A stretch of DNA of 64,000 bases from Dendrolimus kikuchii (lineage: Eukaryota > Arthropoda > Insecta > Lepidoptera > Lasiocampidae), in the NCBI GenBank assembly GCA_019925095.2, contig CM034406.1, forward strand, positions 17,050,388 through 17,114,387, written 5' to 3'. The notes beneath the pieces were generated by a model, which ran no database searches, was not told the DNA's origin, and was given only the letters and a program-made list of their open reading frames with translations. Of the stretch, positions 1 to 9,990 are shown piece after piece (positions within the stretch are counted from its first letter, which is position 1; each line of letters opens with the position of its first letter). The position numbers and the translations under genes were made by a program.

Positions 1-44
1 AAGAAGATGTATGTCGAGATATCAATGTATTCCCGCTAGCCACG

Positions 45-265
45 GATATATACGTGTGTATCTCAAATACTTGGTAGTGTGTGTAATGTTTTTTTTATTG
101 ATTTAATGTCTTTTTTATGCATAATTTAAAGAAAATATTAGCATTCGTCGCTTCTTCTCTATGTGAACTATAAGTGTGCGAAATTTCATACTCCTCCGTC
201 CGCACAATTTTCTTAGCAAGTGGTACAAAATTTTTGCTTCACGTGTTAATATATAGGTTTCCTTA
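45..265 (-). repeat. AT-rich dispersed repeat, copy 1
   Basis: On the minus strand this reads as the same sequence seen at 9,650-9,990 and 15,975-16,455. Shared landmarks are ggacggaggagtatga, ttatgcataaaaa and acattacacacac. It has no coding potential and its class is unknown. Positions 165-181 keep the uninterrupted site into which a Helitron inserted in the copy at 16 kb. Confidence 0.7.
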
Positions 266-359
266 CGACAAATCTACATGATATGAATCTCAACAATAAT
301 ATTGAATGCAATTCTTTATGATGCTTGATGATACCATCGTTAAAAAAAAGAAATCGATA

Positions 360-556
360 CTAAAATACACTATGTAGCAGATCACCGCCAACGGAGAGCG
401 TGCCCAGAAGGCTGGCTGCATTAGCACGGTGTATGGCAACCCTTATTTGTTGTGCGAAATATAAGCCGGCCTTTTGATCATCGGGTAGTGTCAAAGAGTT
501 TCTTACATATGTCTTTAAAGAAACTTTACCGACGGACCCCATGGGCCTAATTTTTC
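360..556 (-). pseudogene. Fragment of a non-LTR retrotransposon ORF, C-terminal end
   Basis: The minus-strand reading frame (542 down to 360) contains AGLYFAQQIRVAIHRANAAS followed by LLGT and a stop. This matches the C-terminal AGLYFGQRISVAIQRGNAAS at 19.74-19.81 kb, so it is a relic of the same family. No catalytic region is present. It is not a host gene. Confidence 0.7.
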
Positions 557-962
557 AAGCCCAAACGGCACAAATATGTGACCTTTTCCACGACAGTAAA
601 ATTATGAATGTTTCACAAAAAAATCAATTTGATTTAGACAAGATTTCATACAAGTTTTTTTACAATTTTTTACATATAGAAATGTACATATATATATATA
701 ATGTGGTTTACTTTTGATTTGTAAATTAAAAAACTAACGGTTGCTCTGTAAAGAGAAATAACATTTCAAGCTAATTAATTTACAATTTCAATTAATCTAG
801 TATAGTTTAGAAATTTAAAATAGCACTTAATTTGTTCTATTGAATTGGAATTGGACTAAGTGAGAAAAGCTCTGACAAGTGTGATGATGTGATGTACAAG
901 TGACATTACATTGACACTTGACGTATACTATGATAATGCGCGCCAAATTCAAATCAAACGAA
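557..962. other. AT-rich stretch, nothing recognised
   Basis: Low-complexity AT-rich sequence with a short TA run near 690. No open frame of note, no repeat boundary and no splice-bounded exon candidate was seen. Confidence 0.5.
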
Positions 963-1123
963 GTTACTCTTCATTTACATATATAAAATCTAAATAATAG
1001 TAAAAACCTGGTCGAGGCCACAGGCCACCGGAACGCATAAATGGCATTGCAGCCATCACCTTAAAAAAAAAAAAAAAAAAAAAAGTTACTCTTCATTTAC
1101 ATATATAAAATCTAAATAATAGT
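963..1123 (+). mobile_element. Short 3' retrotransposon stub with a 39-bp target-site duplication
   Basis: Positions 963-1,001 and 1,085-1,123 are identical over 39 bases. Between them lie 83 bases (1,002-1,084): a 61-base segment containing gaccacaggccaccgg-type sequence, then an uninterrupted run of 22 A. The poly(A) tail plus exact flanking duplication is the signature of target-primed reverse transcription of a severely 5'-truncated element. The intact duplication and pure A tail suggest a recent event. The parent family is not identifiable from 61 bases. Confidence 0.9.
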
Positions 1124-1232
1124 CTCGCTCAAAGGATTAGTGTACTATAATTATGTACTCAACGAAGAAGTGCTGCCAGCCTCTAGACATACTGCCTAGA
1201 GGTGTGAGTTTATATTGTTTTCCTTTTAGTGT

Positions 1233-1552
1233 ATTTTTTATTTATTTTTTTTATTGCAGGAGTTCAGCAGACAGGCAGACGGCCCACTTGATGGGAAGCG
1301 GTTACCATCGCCTATGGACATTTGCAACACCAAAGGTGCTACAAATGCGCTGCTGCTCTCTTAAGGGGAGACTGGAACCTGGTCACTAATGCCGGAACAC
1401 AACACAAGGTTGTTATGGCGGCATACTCTAGACCAGGGGTGGTAGCCATCCAGTCGGGCAAATGCCTTACCACCTGGCTGTGGGTTGTTTTGTCGCCTCT
1501 TACGACAGGCCGCCCGGCCGCAGGAAATTGTATTCTTTCTCCGTTCCTGCAC
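1233..1552 (-). repeat. R300 repeat, copy 1 (type description)
   Basis: R300 is a repeat of about 300 bp seen twelve times here. Read in the sense of its A-rich tail, it starts at (c/t)gtgcaggaacgg and ends ctcctgcaataaa followed by an AT-rich tail. The start can form a stem between gcaggaa and ttcctgc. The last 80 bases (cataggcgatggtaacc through gtgggccgtctgcc) resemble tails I recall from lepidopteran non-LTR elements. Small open frames recur in every copy only because the sequence is repeated. No copy shows a convincing target-site duplication. SINE-like retroposon or LINE-tail derivative are both possible. Confidence 0.85.
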
Positions 1553-1725
1553 AGATAGACAGTATTTATTTGTTAAGGGTTTATTTTAATTTGTATATAA
1601 TAATTTTATTTTTATTTGTATTGTTTATTTTTAGAACACAAATTTTTCAAGATTTTAATTCAGTTTCACATTCAATTCAAATTCAATTTTTTGAAGGTCA
1701 CACATATAACTTAAAATTTAAATTC

Positions 1726-1897
1726 ACTTCTTATTCTTAGGAGTAGGAGCCTTAAGAACAGACGAGCGTGCATGACAAGAGCTATGAATGTCAAAGAAGC
1801 CAGTGAGGTGTGTAAGAATAAGCCTGAATGGCGCTCTGTTGTTCGTGCCTACCCCGCAAGGGAACTGGCGTGAAATTATGTATGTATGTACTTCTTG
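1726..1897 (+). mobile_element. RTE-like LINE tail, copy 1
   Basis: A 3' fragment of a non-LTR element: the plus strand encodes NRRACMTRAMNVKEASEVC and ends at GELA-stop-like sequence, followed by a tatg/tgta microsatellite tail. Near-identical fragments occur at 14.2, 32.9, 36.8 and 52.1 kb. Flanks acttcttattct (1,726) and acttcttgttct (1,890) differ by one base and are a probable target-site duplication. The C-terminal style and microsatellite tail fit RTE-like LINEs; the clade is inferred. Confidence 0.75.
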
Positions 1898-3606
1898 TTC
1901 TATATACATCGCTTCGCAACGTGTTAACACTGTTTAGGAGGAGTGGCAAGTAACTACAACAGGAACACGTCTAGTTAATGAAAGATTTAAAGAAGTTTCA
2001 TATAAATAACGTGTATCTAATTATAATATAAATTCTCTACATACAATATACTAATCAAAATTAAACTTCTGTTAAAAATTGTGTGTAAATTGTGTTAATT
2101 TACATTATCTTCAAAAATGTGGTAATGTGCGAGCGAGACAATAAACTCCTTTTAGGTAGCCCCTTATCAATTCTATTGTGGATCTAGAGGATAGATTTGA
2201 ACAATAGATTATGGTGATAATTAAAAATAATTTTCTTTGTTTTTCTACACAACGGTCACAGCTCCTATTATATTAATGTACTCTGTGGGTCACAGGCAGC
2301 CTTCTGTCTGTGACCGTGGCAGAACGGGGTAGACGTAAAACGTCATAGGGCGTTGTCGACGCATGACATTATCCTTTCGGCGAAAAGGTGCTGAAGCCAG
2401 GGCCACTCCAAGACAATACTTGTACAATACAAGCTACGTTGCCTGGACTTAAACTATATACCTAATTACAAGAAAATTACCTTAAAATAATTTATTTATA
2501 TGAATTTTTTTACCTTCGAGATAACAATAATAATAATCTGTACTATTTTTAGAAAGTCGTTATTTTTCTAAGACTGAGTAAACTCGTTAAGACATTGATA
2601 ATGACAGGGTGGGACCACGTGTATCAGACAATATAAGGGGTCAGATCTAGTTATATTTAGACTGTCGAGGTGACTAATACATTGTTTACATTCTGAAGAA
2701 CGTGTCAAAAACTCCCGTTATCTACAGCAGTCTTACATAGCTGACGTTCGCCAAAAATGGCAAAAAAAGTGGAAAATAGGGGCGCCACTTTCGTATATTT
2801 GACTAAGCTCTAGCAACTCCAATATTCATTAATTAGGTCAAAAGTAATTTCGATATTTATCTATTATTATTATTGTCTATTATTTTATTATTATTTACTT
2901 ATTATTTTTAGTACGACATCAAACATCGTGCAAGTATCAAACTGCTTCAATTACGACGTCCGCATTTCGTCAACGTAGCCTATGATGCTTACTTTAATAA
3001 TAATGGCTAAAATTTTGTAAGCAAGAGCTTTAACACCTTGTGATAATTAACAAAAAAAATATTATTTGATTTAAAGAAGCTAAACTAACCATTACAAACC
3101 TATCACGTCGGTTGTTCTATGGTAAATATAGTCGAATTATATCCTTGGTAAACTTTAAAAATCATTATTTACTTGAAACTTAGTATTGTTACATGCGTAT
3201 TTAGTTATTTTTTAGCAGATTTTAGACTCGGATCGAAGTTAAAATGAAAATAATATGGATAAATTCGCTTTGTTTATGATGCACTGACCTTGACTACTGA
3301 TAAAATAGAATATCGCCAGAAGGCAAAACAATTAGTTCTCGTTCTAGACATTATGGTCAAGTTATACATTCGCAATATTTTTTAAATAACCTATGACACA
3401 TCAGAGGAATTTACGCGTTTCGCCGAGTACAGATTAGCGCCAATCCTTCCATCGTCGAACTTTCCACGCGGAACGTCCCGCAGGTGTGTCGCTGGGATAA
3501 GAATAAATTAGTAGACAGTCAAATTGTCGTCCTTAAAATATGATATTGGACGGCTTTCCTAATTTTTTGTAAAAAAAAAACAAATTTAAGTATTCGTACA
3601 CGTGAA
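1898..3606. other. Long non-coding stretch
   Basis: Mostly AT-rich sequence without a credible exon. The segment 2,325-2,410 (gtaaaacgtcatagggcg onward to agggcca) weakly resembles 12,485-12,580 and may be an old repeat. Nothing else was recognised. Confidence 0.45.
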
Positions 3607-3615
3607 AAAAAAAAA

Positions 3616-3920
3616 TATTTTTTTTATTTATTGTAGGAGTTCAGCAGACAGGCAGACGGATCACTTGACGGAAAGCGGTTACCATCGCCTATAGACATTT
3701 GCAACACCAAAGGTATTACAAATGCGCTGCTGCTCTCTTAAGGGAGACTGGAACCCGGTCACGAATGCCGGAACACAACTCAAGGTTGTTATGGCGACAT
3801 ACTTTAGACCAGGGGTGGCAGCCATCCAGTCGGGCAAATGCCCTGGCTGTGGGTTGTTTTGTCGCCTCTTACGACAGGCCGCCCGGCCGCAGGAAATGTA
3901 TTCTTTCTCCATTCCTGCAC
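3616..3920 (-). repeat. R300 repeat, copy 2
   Basis: Full-length copy with both standard ends: the A-rich tail (as T-rich plus-strand sequence) at 3,616-3,634 and attcctgcac at the other end. One short internal deletion relative to copy 1 lies around 3,840. Confidence 0.85.
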
Positions 3921-4067
3921 AGATAATATACAATTAATCAACATAACAGTTCTAGAACAGAAATAATTTAGATTAGATACTTCCGTTATGTAACTTCAAG
4001 TATCGAAGTAGGGATCTACGTTGCTTGAATAATACAACTGTTTCCGTCACCTAACCATGTTATTATA

Positions 4068-4370
4068 CTAGCATTTGCCCGCGATGGGTCACTCTGCATC
4101 GCGGGGTGACCTAAGCTTGTTGCGCGGTTAAACAATGGGTCTAGCGCTCGTCATCTCATGTTCTTCCACACAAGCGCCGGGTATGGGAATCAGGTTTAAG
4201 TTTAGCGGTGTAGTTGGTTCCGCCCAGTCTTCGCAAACGCTGCGCGATGCTTATCGCCGCGGTCCGGTCCCACAGCCACAGCCTAGAGGGACTTAGCATG
4301 ATACTACCCGTGCTCAGAAGGTTTGCCGATAGCCTCATGATGTCACGCGTCGACGGTCAGTAGGGTTGAC
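4068..4370 (-). mobile_element. Helitron 3' end with GC-rich body, extent uncertain
   Basis: A CTAG terminus in minus orientation (4,068-4,071, next host base T) is followed by a strong terminal hairpin, cccgcgatg paired with catcgcggg. That is standard Helitron 3' architecture. The GC-rich sequence to about 4,370 has no recognised homologue in the window and the 5' end was not found. Confidence 0.6.
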
Positions 4371-4734
4371 AAAAAAGATTACATAAATAGTTGTTGCAAT
4401 ATTTTTTTTTTAATTAATGAGAAATATAGTTATTTTATTTGAAACTTCATATACATACTAATAAAACTACAATAATTATAAACTAAAATATAAACTACAG
4501 ACTATACAATATAAAAACTAAAACTAAATAAAAAAGAGGAAAATATCTAAAGATAAGTTATTGGTCCCAAACCATTGTCACTCACCGAAATTAATTAATT
4601 TATTTTAATTTATTATTGTATAATACTTTACTTTATAATATGTATATATTTATGTATGTAATATTAACATGTGTATTTATATATGTCTGAGGGCGCAGGC
4701 GGGAGCGGGGATAAAGGAGATAGAAAGGACTTAC

Positions 4735-5040
4735 AGGATAAGGTCGCCGCACCAGACACGCTACGAGCGATGCGGTCTTCGCAGCGGCAGGCACTTTTTC
4801 CTCGTGATCCTTCCTTCTCGTCTTGCGGTTCCTTCGATAGTGGACCAGCTGAAACGGTGCAGTGGGCACCTTCAGCGCGCGGGTTGATGAAAGCGGGTCT
4901 AATATACGGCACAACACACAAAACGCGGCGAGGTTTGTGTGGAAGCAGCGGTGCGTTCGGCGGTCGGACGTAGACTATGTCACATTGCATAGTGAAAGAC
5001 GCGGCGAAAGAAAAAAAGGAAATAAAGAGGCGGTAACCAA
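4735..5040 (-). other. Candidate CpG-rich first exon
   Basis: A GC- and CpG-rich block in otherwise AT-rich surroundings. On the minus strand it ends in a consensus donor, ATCCT followed by GTAAGT (intron from 4,734 downward). Two overlapping minus-strand frames stay open through it, neither resembling a known protein. It could be the 5' exon of a minus-strand gene transcribed toward the window start, or a GC-rich repeat. Confidence 0.3.
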
Positions 5041-5096
5041 ATAGGTCGGCGTTAACAATGTCTATTAAGTATACTTCTTACTTATATAATATTTTA

Positions 5097-5573
5097 TCTA
5101 ATATATAAAATTCTCGTGTCACAGTGTTAGTTACCATACTCCTCCATCTATTTTTCATACTCCTAAATGTTAAGGGTTGTCCACCCCTAATTTTTTTTTA
5201 AATATTTAGATAATTTTTTCTTTTTTTAGGACACAGCATGAAAAAATACATACAACCCTAAATTTTCACCTCTCTACGATCAACCCCTATTTTTTATTTG
5301 TTAATTATAAACTTTAATTTTTTGGCAAGATTTTTAATCTCATTTTGTCATGATTTAGAATAAAAAATTATATTACTCTTAATTTTCCACCTCTCTACTA
5401 TCAACCCCTATTATTCCATCGCGATTTTTTTAATTCATTTTAACTATCAATCGATCAGTTATCCCCGCTAGATGTCTAACGTTGTCACCTCTCATCCAGC
5501 AAACATCACGGAGTAGGGATGAGTCTAGAATTTTATTTTTTAAAGGCAGGACAACATCTGCCGGGGCCGCTAG
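5097..5573 (+). mobile_element. Non-autonomous Helitron, 477 bp
   Basis: Starts TCTAATATATAAAATTCTCG after a host A and ends ggggccgCTAG before a host T. The tail ggacaacatctgccgggg is shared with the copy at 61.7 kb. No Rep/helicase is encoded. Confidence 0.8.
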
Positions 5574-5674
5574 TATACTTATATATTTGTTCATGAATAA
5601 AATGTAATGTAAGTAACTGCATATCCTATAACATTTATGTATACCACCTTTGACAAATATAGATTATTTTATTC

Positions 5675-5804
5675 CTGCCACGGGTTGTCTGGAAGAAATC
5701 AGAGATCGCTTCTTAGCGATAAGACCGCCCACTGTGCACATTTAGAATATTTTTAGACTATAAGGTTTACTCTATTTTCTGTTACGGTATACAATAAAGT
5801 GTTA

Positions 5805-5809
<5 letters not shown>
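5675..5809 (+). repeat. LINE 3' tail (gttgtctggaagaga family), copy 1
   Basis: Contains gggttgtctggaagaa, cttcttagcgataagacc and a terminal ggtatacaataaag. The same tail is at 27,745-27,880 and a diverged one at 20,447-20,610. It ends in a TA-rich tail. Retrotransposon 3' UTR is the likely origin. Confidence 0.6.

Positions 5810-5864
<55 letters not shown>
5810..5864. repeat. (TA)n microsatellite
   Basis: Uninterrupted TA dinucleotides of roughly 25 units, directly after the LINE tail ending acaataaagtgttatat. It probably expanded from that element's tail. Confidence 0.95.
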
Positions 5865-5868
<4 letters not shown>

Positions 5869-6559
5869 TTCAAACCGCAAACCTTCTGCGCGCGGCTTAT
5901 ACGAAATATATTTCCCCTGCGCATAAAAAAAAGCATTTGCCCGCGACGCTGTGCATGTTATACGATTCGCAAACATTAAGTCGTAATATTCGAGCAATCT
6001 GGCAATGCTAATGGGATTTTTAATACGATAAAACGTAAATCCCGGAAAATTGCGTATCAGCCCGAGGCAACAATATGTTGAATCACGTTTCACAACTTTC
6101 CGCTTTAAATAGGTAAATATACGGGTGAAATTTTCAAGTGCCTCTATGGCCAAATCTGAAACTATGAAAAATAGGGAGAAATACTCCGAAGAGTCAGAGG
6201 GCCGATTTTGATGAAAACTAAAGTGGTAACATTTGATTTTTGAAAAATCAATCAGCTAATTTTGAGAAAAAAAACATATACTGTATTATTACACCAATTC
6301 ATAGTGTAGCTTGTAAGTAGCAATTTCTGTGAAGAAATAGTACGGTTGGGAACCCCACACTACACCATGGTATACGAGGAGGCTCACTCTGAAATGTTTT
6401 GTACCCTACATCTTTATTTAGTCTTCGTTAGTTTATTAAAATATTCTATCCAAAGATTGTAAAGTTGAATGTATGTATACTCGTATGTTTTAGAGCAGCC
6501 TACTCAAACTTTTTTTATATGGACCGCATAGAGGTATTAGATCAAGTGTACCGGGCCGC
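5865..6559. other. Unassigned stretch
   Basis: No supported gene. Open frames here cross the TA run and are spurious. No repeat boundary was identified. Confidence 0.45.
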
Positions 6560-6710
6560 AACTATATTTTATTTTGGTGTTTTTTTACTACAGAAACTCA
6601 TAGCAGACGGACTGATGGTCCACGTGATAAAAAGAGGCTATATCGCCTATGGATATTTGCAACACCAGAGGTGTTGCCAATGCAAATCCATTATTTTGCA
6701 CAACTGTGTA
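6560..6710 (-). repeat. Diverged relative of the R300 tail
   Basis: Preserves the order cagacgg, gatgg, tatcgcctatgga, atttgcaacacca, gaggtgt found in R300, but the remainder is unrelated. This shows the R300 3' tail occurs on more than one body. Confidence 0.55.
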
Positions 6711-7094
6711 GTATTTGTTTTTATTTATTCAGCACTCGTCTTCCCAGGCGAACAAGATATGCCCGGGCGTACATACATAGGTCACTTATAACTAAGTCAA
6801 TAACATACCAATTAAAAAGGGAAAAAAATACTTATATACTAATGCATGTTCTTATTATACTAGGTCTTACGTAATTTATAGCCTTTATTTAATAATATAC
6901 TAACTGTGTAGTATTTCAGGCGGGTCACTCACAAAAGCGCATGTGGGCCGCGGGTTGGGTGACGCGGTTTTAGAGTATCAGGCAACTTACAAACAGGAGG
7001 TAATGATATTACAATTTTGAATCTATCTATCTATACTGTTTTTTTGACACGTCTAAATTTATTTTATGACCATGTACAATTTCATAAAAAAATT
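6711..7094. other. Unassigned AT-rich stretch
   Basis: No supported gene or repeat boundary was seen. Confidence 0.4.
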
Positions 7095-7275
7095 ACATTA
7101 ATATATAAGTCCCAAATCGCTGTCGGTTGGGAACATGCCCAAAACGCCGGCTGTATACCCGCGCTGAATGGCAACACCGATGCGTTGCTCCAAGTACGGG
7201 CCGGCCTTTTAGTTCGGTTTTGGCTTCGGGACCCCATGGCCCTGAGTTTCGACGCCGAACGTTAAATTGCGACAA
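7095..7275 (-). pseudogene. Decayed fragment of the 18.8-kb non-LTR ORF family
   Basis: On the minus strand, fragments SGPWGPEAK and GHVPNRQRFGTYI echo GPWGPEAHRLYR and the FPTDGDLGPIY terminus at 19.65-19.85 kb. Frameshifts interrupt it. It has no function as protein. Confidence 0.6.
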
Positions 7276-7635
7276 AATTTCGAAATATGGTAGGGATTGT
7301 AGCGATCGGGTTCCTATTTAAAAATCGGCTTTTTATAGCCGACTTCACCCTCAGAGCTCGGGGCTCAGTCTACATATTTTATTCGTCTGAGACCGTAAAT
7401 AAAAAAGGTGCAATATAGACAGGTATTATAAGTTTTATATTGTAGCATCATAAAAATATTACAACTCGCTGTCGTGTTGCATGTTTATGATTTTATATGT
7501 TACGTATAGATTTAATAATAACTGTGAAATATTTCACGGCACACGGAAGGTCACTGTGTCACGATCAAGCGTATTTTTACAGATATAATTTCGATTTTTC
7601 AACACGTAACAAATAAGGCTACAGCCACACTGACT
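7276..7635. other. Unassigned stretch
   Basis: Contains a short inverted motif aatcggctttttatagccga (7,321-7,345) and otherwise nothing recognised. Confidence 0.35.
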
Positions 7636-7890
7636 CTTTTTATGGCGTAATGGGTAAATAAAAAGACGGCTCGACTCATAGGAAGTGGTTATACTCGCCG
7701 TCGTTTGCAACAGCAGGAGCGTGAAGCCAATGCGTCGCCAGGCTTTAGGATGGAATATGTATGGTATAGAAGGATCAGACAGGAGGAATGGGATAGAGAG
7801 GATAATATAGGAGGCATGGGATAGAGGTGGAGGCCTAGAAAGTATGAGATAGGAGGAAGGGAAAGTGGGCTATCGGAACTCCCACTCATC
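7636..7890 (-). repeat. Second diverged R300-type tail plus purine-rich run
   Basis: The order gacggctcgact, aggaagtggttata, tcgccgtcgtttgcaac, agcaggagcgtg follows the R300 tail pattern. It is followed by a purine-rich run of gggatagag/aggagga words from about 7,770 to 7,870. Confidence 0.45.
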
Positions 7891-7924
7891 AAAACTCATT
7901 AAGGCTAACTGTTATTATTATCAT

Positions 7925-8110
7925 TGTATGTCCTTGAAGACCACGGCTATAAAAATGGCCCGGAATTTTGAAGGGCTTAATTGGGCCCATGGGAAAGTCA
8001 CCACGTAGAGGCCACCGTGGTCCTCACACGGTCAAATCAAATCAAATCATTTATTTGCTTAAAAACATGCTGCAATATTAGATGATAGTATATTATTTTA
8101 AGTTTCACAT
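7925..8110. repeat. Possible LINE 3' UTR with (aaatc)n tail
   Basis: Contains a caaatcaaatcaaatcattt motif typical of retrotransposon tails in insects, after a segment with the short inverted pair ccgtggtc / gaccacgg. The assignment is tentative. Confidence 0.35.
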
Positions 8111-8323
8111 GTTTTTGCCGGTGACAAATATATCGGAAAACGGATTTCTCCACGCAAAAAAAAAACAGGATTTAAACCTATGTCTTTGAAGATACGGGCA
8201 CCTTAACCACCAAGTTACTGAGACAAATTATGATTACTATTTTTATTATTTACAAGAAGTCTAAAAAAACGCATCATGTTCTCCACCGTTCATATAGTCT
8301 ATTCCAGTGGTTTTTTTTAATAA

Positions 8324-9124
8324 TGTTACGACCTAGACGCCGGCAAAGACAAATTAAAGAAAAACATTTTATGACCTTTCGACATTTGGACTCTTTTGTT
8401 TACTTTGTGTTCAAAATTTGTGATTAGAAAATAGCCCATTGTGTATTGTAATCTTTTCATCTTTTCATCCGTGCAGGAACGGAGAAAGAATGCAATTTCC
8501 TGCGCACAGGCGGCCTGTCGTAAGAGGCGACAAAACAACCCACAGTCAGATGGTAAGGTATTTGCTCGACTGGATGGCGACCACCCCTGGTCTAGAGTAT
8601 GCCGCCATAACAACCTTGTGTTGTGTTCCGGCATTAGTGACCAGGTTCCAGTCTCCCTTAAGAGAGCAGCAGCGCATTTGTAGCACCTTTGGTGTTACAA
8701 ATGTCCATAGGCGATGGTAACCGGTTTCCATCAAGTGGGCCGTCTGCCAGTCTGCTGAACTCCTGCAATAAATAAAAAATGGCAGTCATTAGCCAGCTGT
8801 GTCGTATTAAAGTACGAACTGATTCTAGGAAATTCGGTCCACGTAGCTGGGCAGATATATTGCATCTGTGCAGTATAAAGCAATGCCTTGATGGAGGAAA
8901 GAGGCAGTCGAGCGATAACCACGAGCAAAGCAAGACTTGTGTACATTCGGTAATCTATTTAGTGACGGACTTTGCGCGTGTTATTGAATTACGATCTTCT
9001 GCATTACGTTTGGACTTGCTGCGTTCGGTTATATTTGTACCTCTGTTATACGTGTTTGTATAGTTGTAATAAACTCTATAATAATTTCAACGGCATTTTA
9101 ATTCGAGTCCTGCAACTCGTAACA
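8324..9124 (+). mobile_element. Solo LTR, copy 1, carrying a nested R300
   Basis: Begins TGTTACGA and ends TCGTAACA, an 8-bp terminal inversion that includes the usual TG...CA. It carries a TATA-like gtataaagcaatg (about 8,875) and a poly(A) signal gtaataaactct near 9,067. The second copy at 47,166-47,562 is in opposite orientation. Flanks ATAA and ATAG suggest a mutated 4-bp duplication. No internal retroviral-type genes are present, so this is a recombined remnant. R300 copy 3 interrupts it. Confidence 0.85.
8473..8779 (+). repeat. R300 repeat, copy 3, inserted in the LTR
   Basis: Standard start gtgcaggaacgg and end ctcctgcaataaataaaaaa. The other LTR (47,166-47,562, minus strand) lacks it and runs directly from gtgtatagtaata to gcagtcattag. 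This fixes R300 as a discrete inserted unit. Confidence 0.85.
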
Positions 9125-9187
9125 ATAGCTTCAATATAAAGTCACGGCATCCTTATAATCTTATAGACTAGTTAAGTTTGTCAAAAA

Positions 9188-9460
9188 GCCGTGGTAGTTT
9201 AATGGTTTAAGCGCAATCCCGTCCTAAACTCTTTAGCCGCAGAGAATGCCCCACTTAGGCCGTTTTCTGATTTAATGCGCATATTATTAAAATTACCACG
9301 TGCTAACAATAAAGGAAAACATCGTGATGAAACCTACACATCGACCTAACCGATGCGTCATACCCGCCATCTGTGACAAGCGTGGCGGGTATGCTATCCG
9401 TTATAATAAATAGGAGAGCCAAGCCCAATAGTGGGACATTTAAGGGCTATTGTTATGAGT
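9188..9460 (+). mobile_element. tRNA-derived SINE
   Basis: Starts gccgtggtagtttaatggt, an A-box-like RNA polymerase III promoter. The body contains ccacttaggccgttttctg and acgtgctaacaat, which recur in reverse in the SINE at 49,455-49,745. It ends near aatagtgggacattta. The B box is degenerate. Confidence 0.7.
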
Positions 9461-9649
9461 TAATCATTACATAGGACTTCAACTTATATTTACTGTTACG
9501 AACTCTTTCGTATTTTTGTTCTTAATTTATTTTAATTATAAGAGAATTACATTTTTGTTTATTAGTTACCAAAAATTTTTTTTTTCGCCATCGTTGTCCA
9601 GTTGTATTACTTCAGTATCATCATATTAATACGCGCGAAGCAAAAACAC

Positions 9650-9990
9650 ATCAAAAACTTTGTACCCCTTTTTTCGAAAATTGCACGGACGGAGGAGTAT
9701 GAAATTTGGGACACTTATATAGAGGAGTGCGGAATGCAATAATATTTTTAAAAATTATGCATAAAAAATACATTAAATCAATAAAAAGACATTACACACA
9801 CAACCATGTATTTGACACGCACACGCATGTACACTCTTTTGTTTATTGTTAAAGTCAAATTAACAGTGTAGCCTTAGCGAAATCTGTGATTATAGAAGTA
9901 TATAGCCTTTGACAACAGAACCTTAATAATGTTCAAACTTATAATTTAAATTAATTATGGCCAAATTTTGACCACTGGCCGACCTGTAGT
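9650..9990 (+). repeat. AT-rich dispersed repeat, copy 2
   Basis: Same family as 45-265 and 15,975-16,455. Extends further 3' through agtgtagccttagcgaaatc and ttatggccaaattttgacca. Confidence 0.7.

Larger units (their letters stand above)
8253..9180 (-). mobile_element. Helitron fragment split by a solo LTR
   Basis: 8,253-8,323 matches the Helitron body seen at 31,730-31,790 (gcatcgtgttctcc through tattccagttgttttt). The match resumes at 9,125 with atagcttcaatata. The interval 8,324-9,124 is an inserted LTR. Both Helitron termini are degenerate. Confidence 0.6.

Noticed and set aside
5782..6153. Open frames rich in alternating Tyr and Ile
   Set aside because: They are translations of the TA microsatellite; the same applies to frames across 56,267-56,358.
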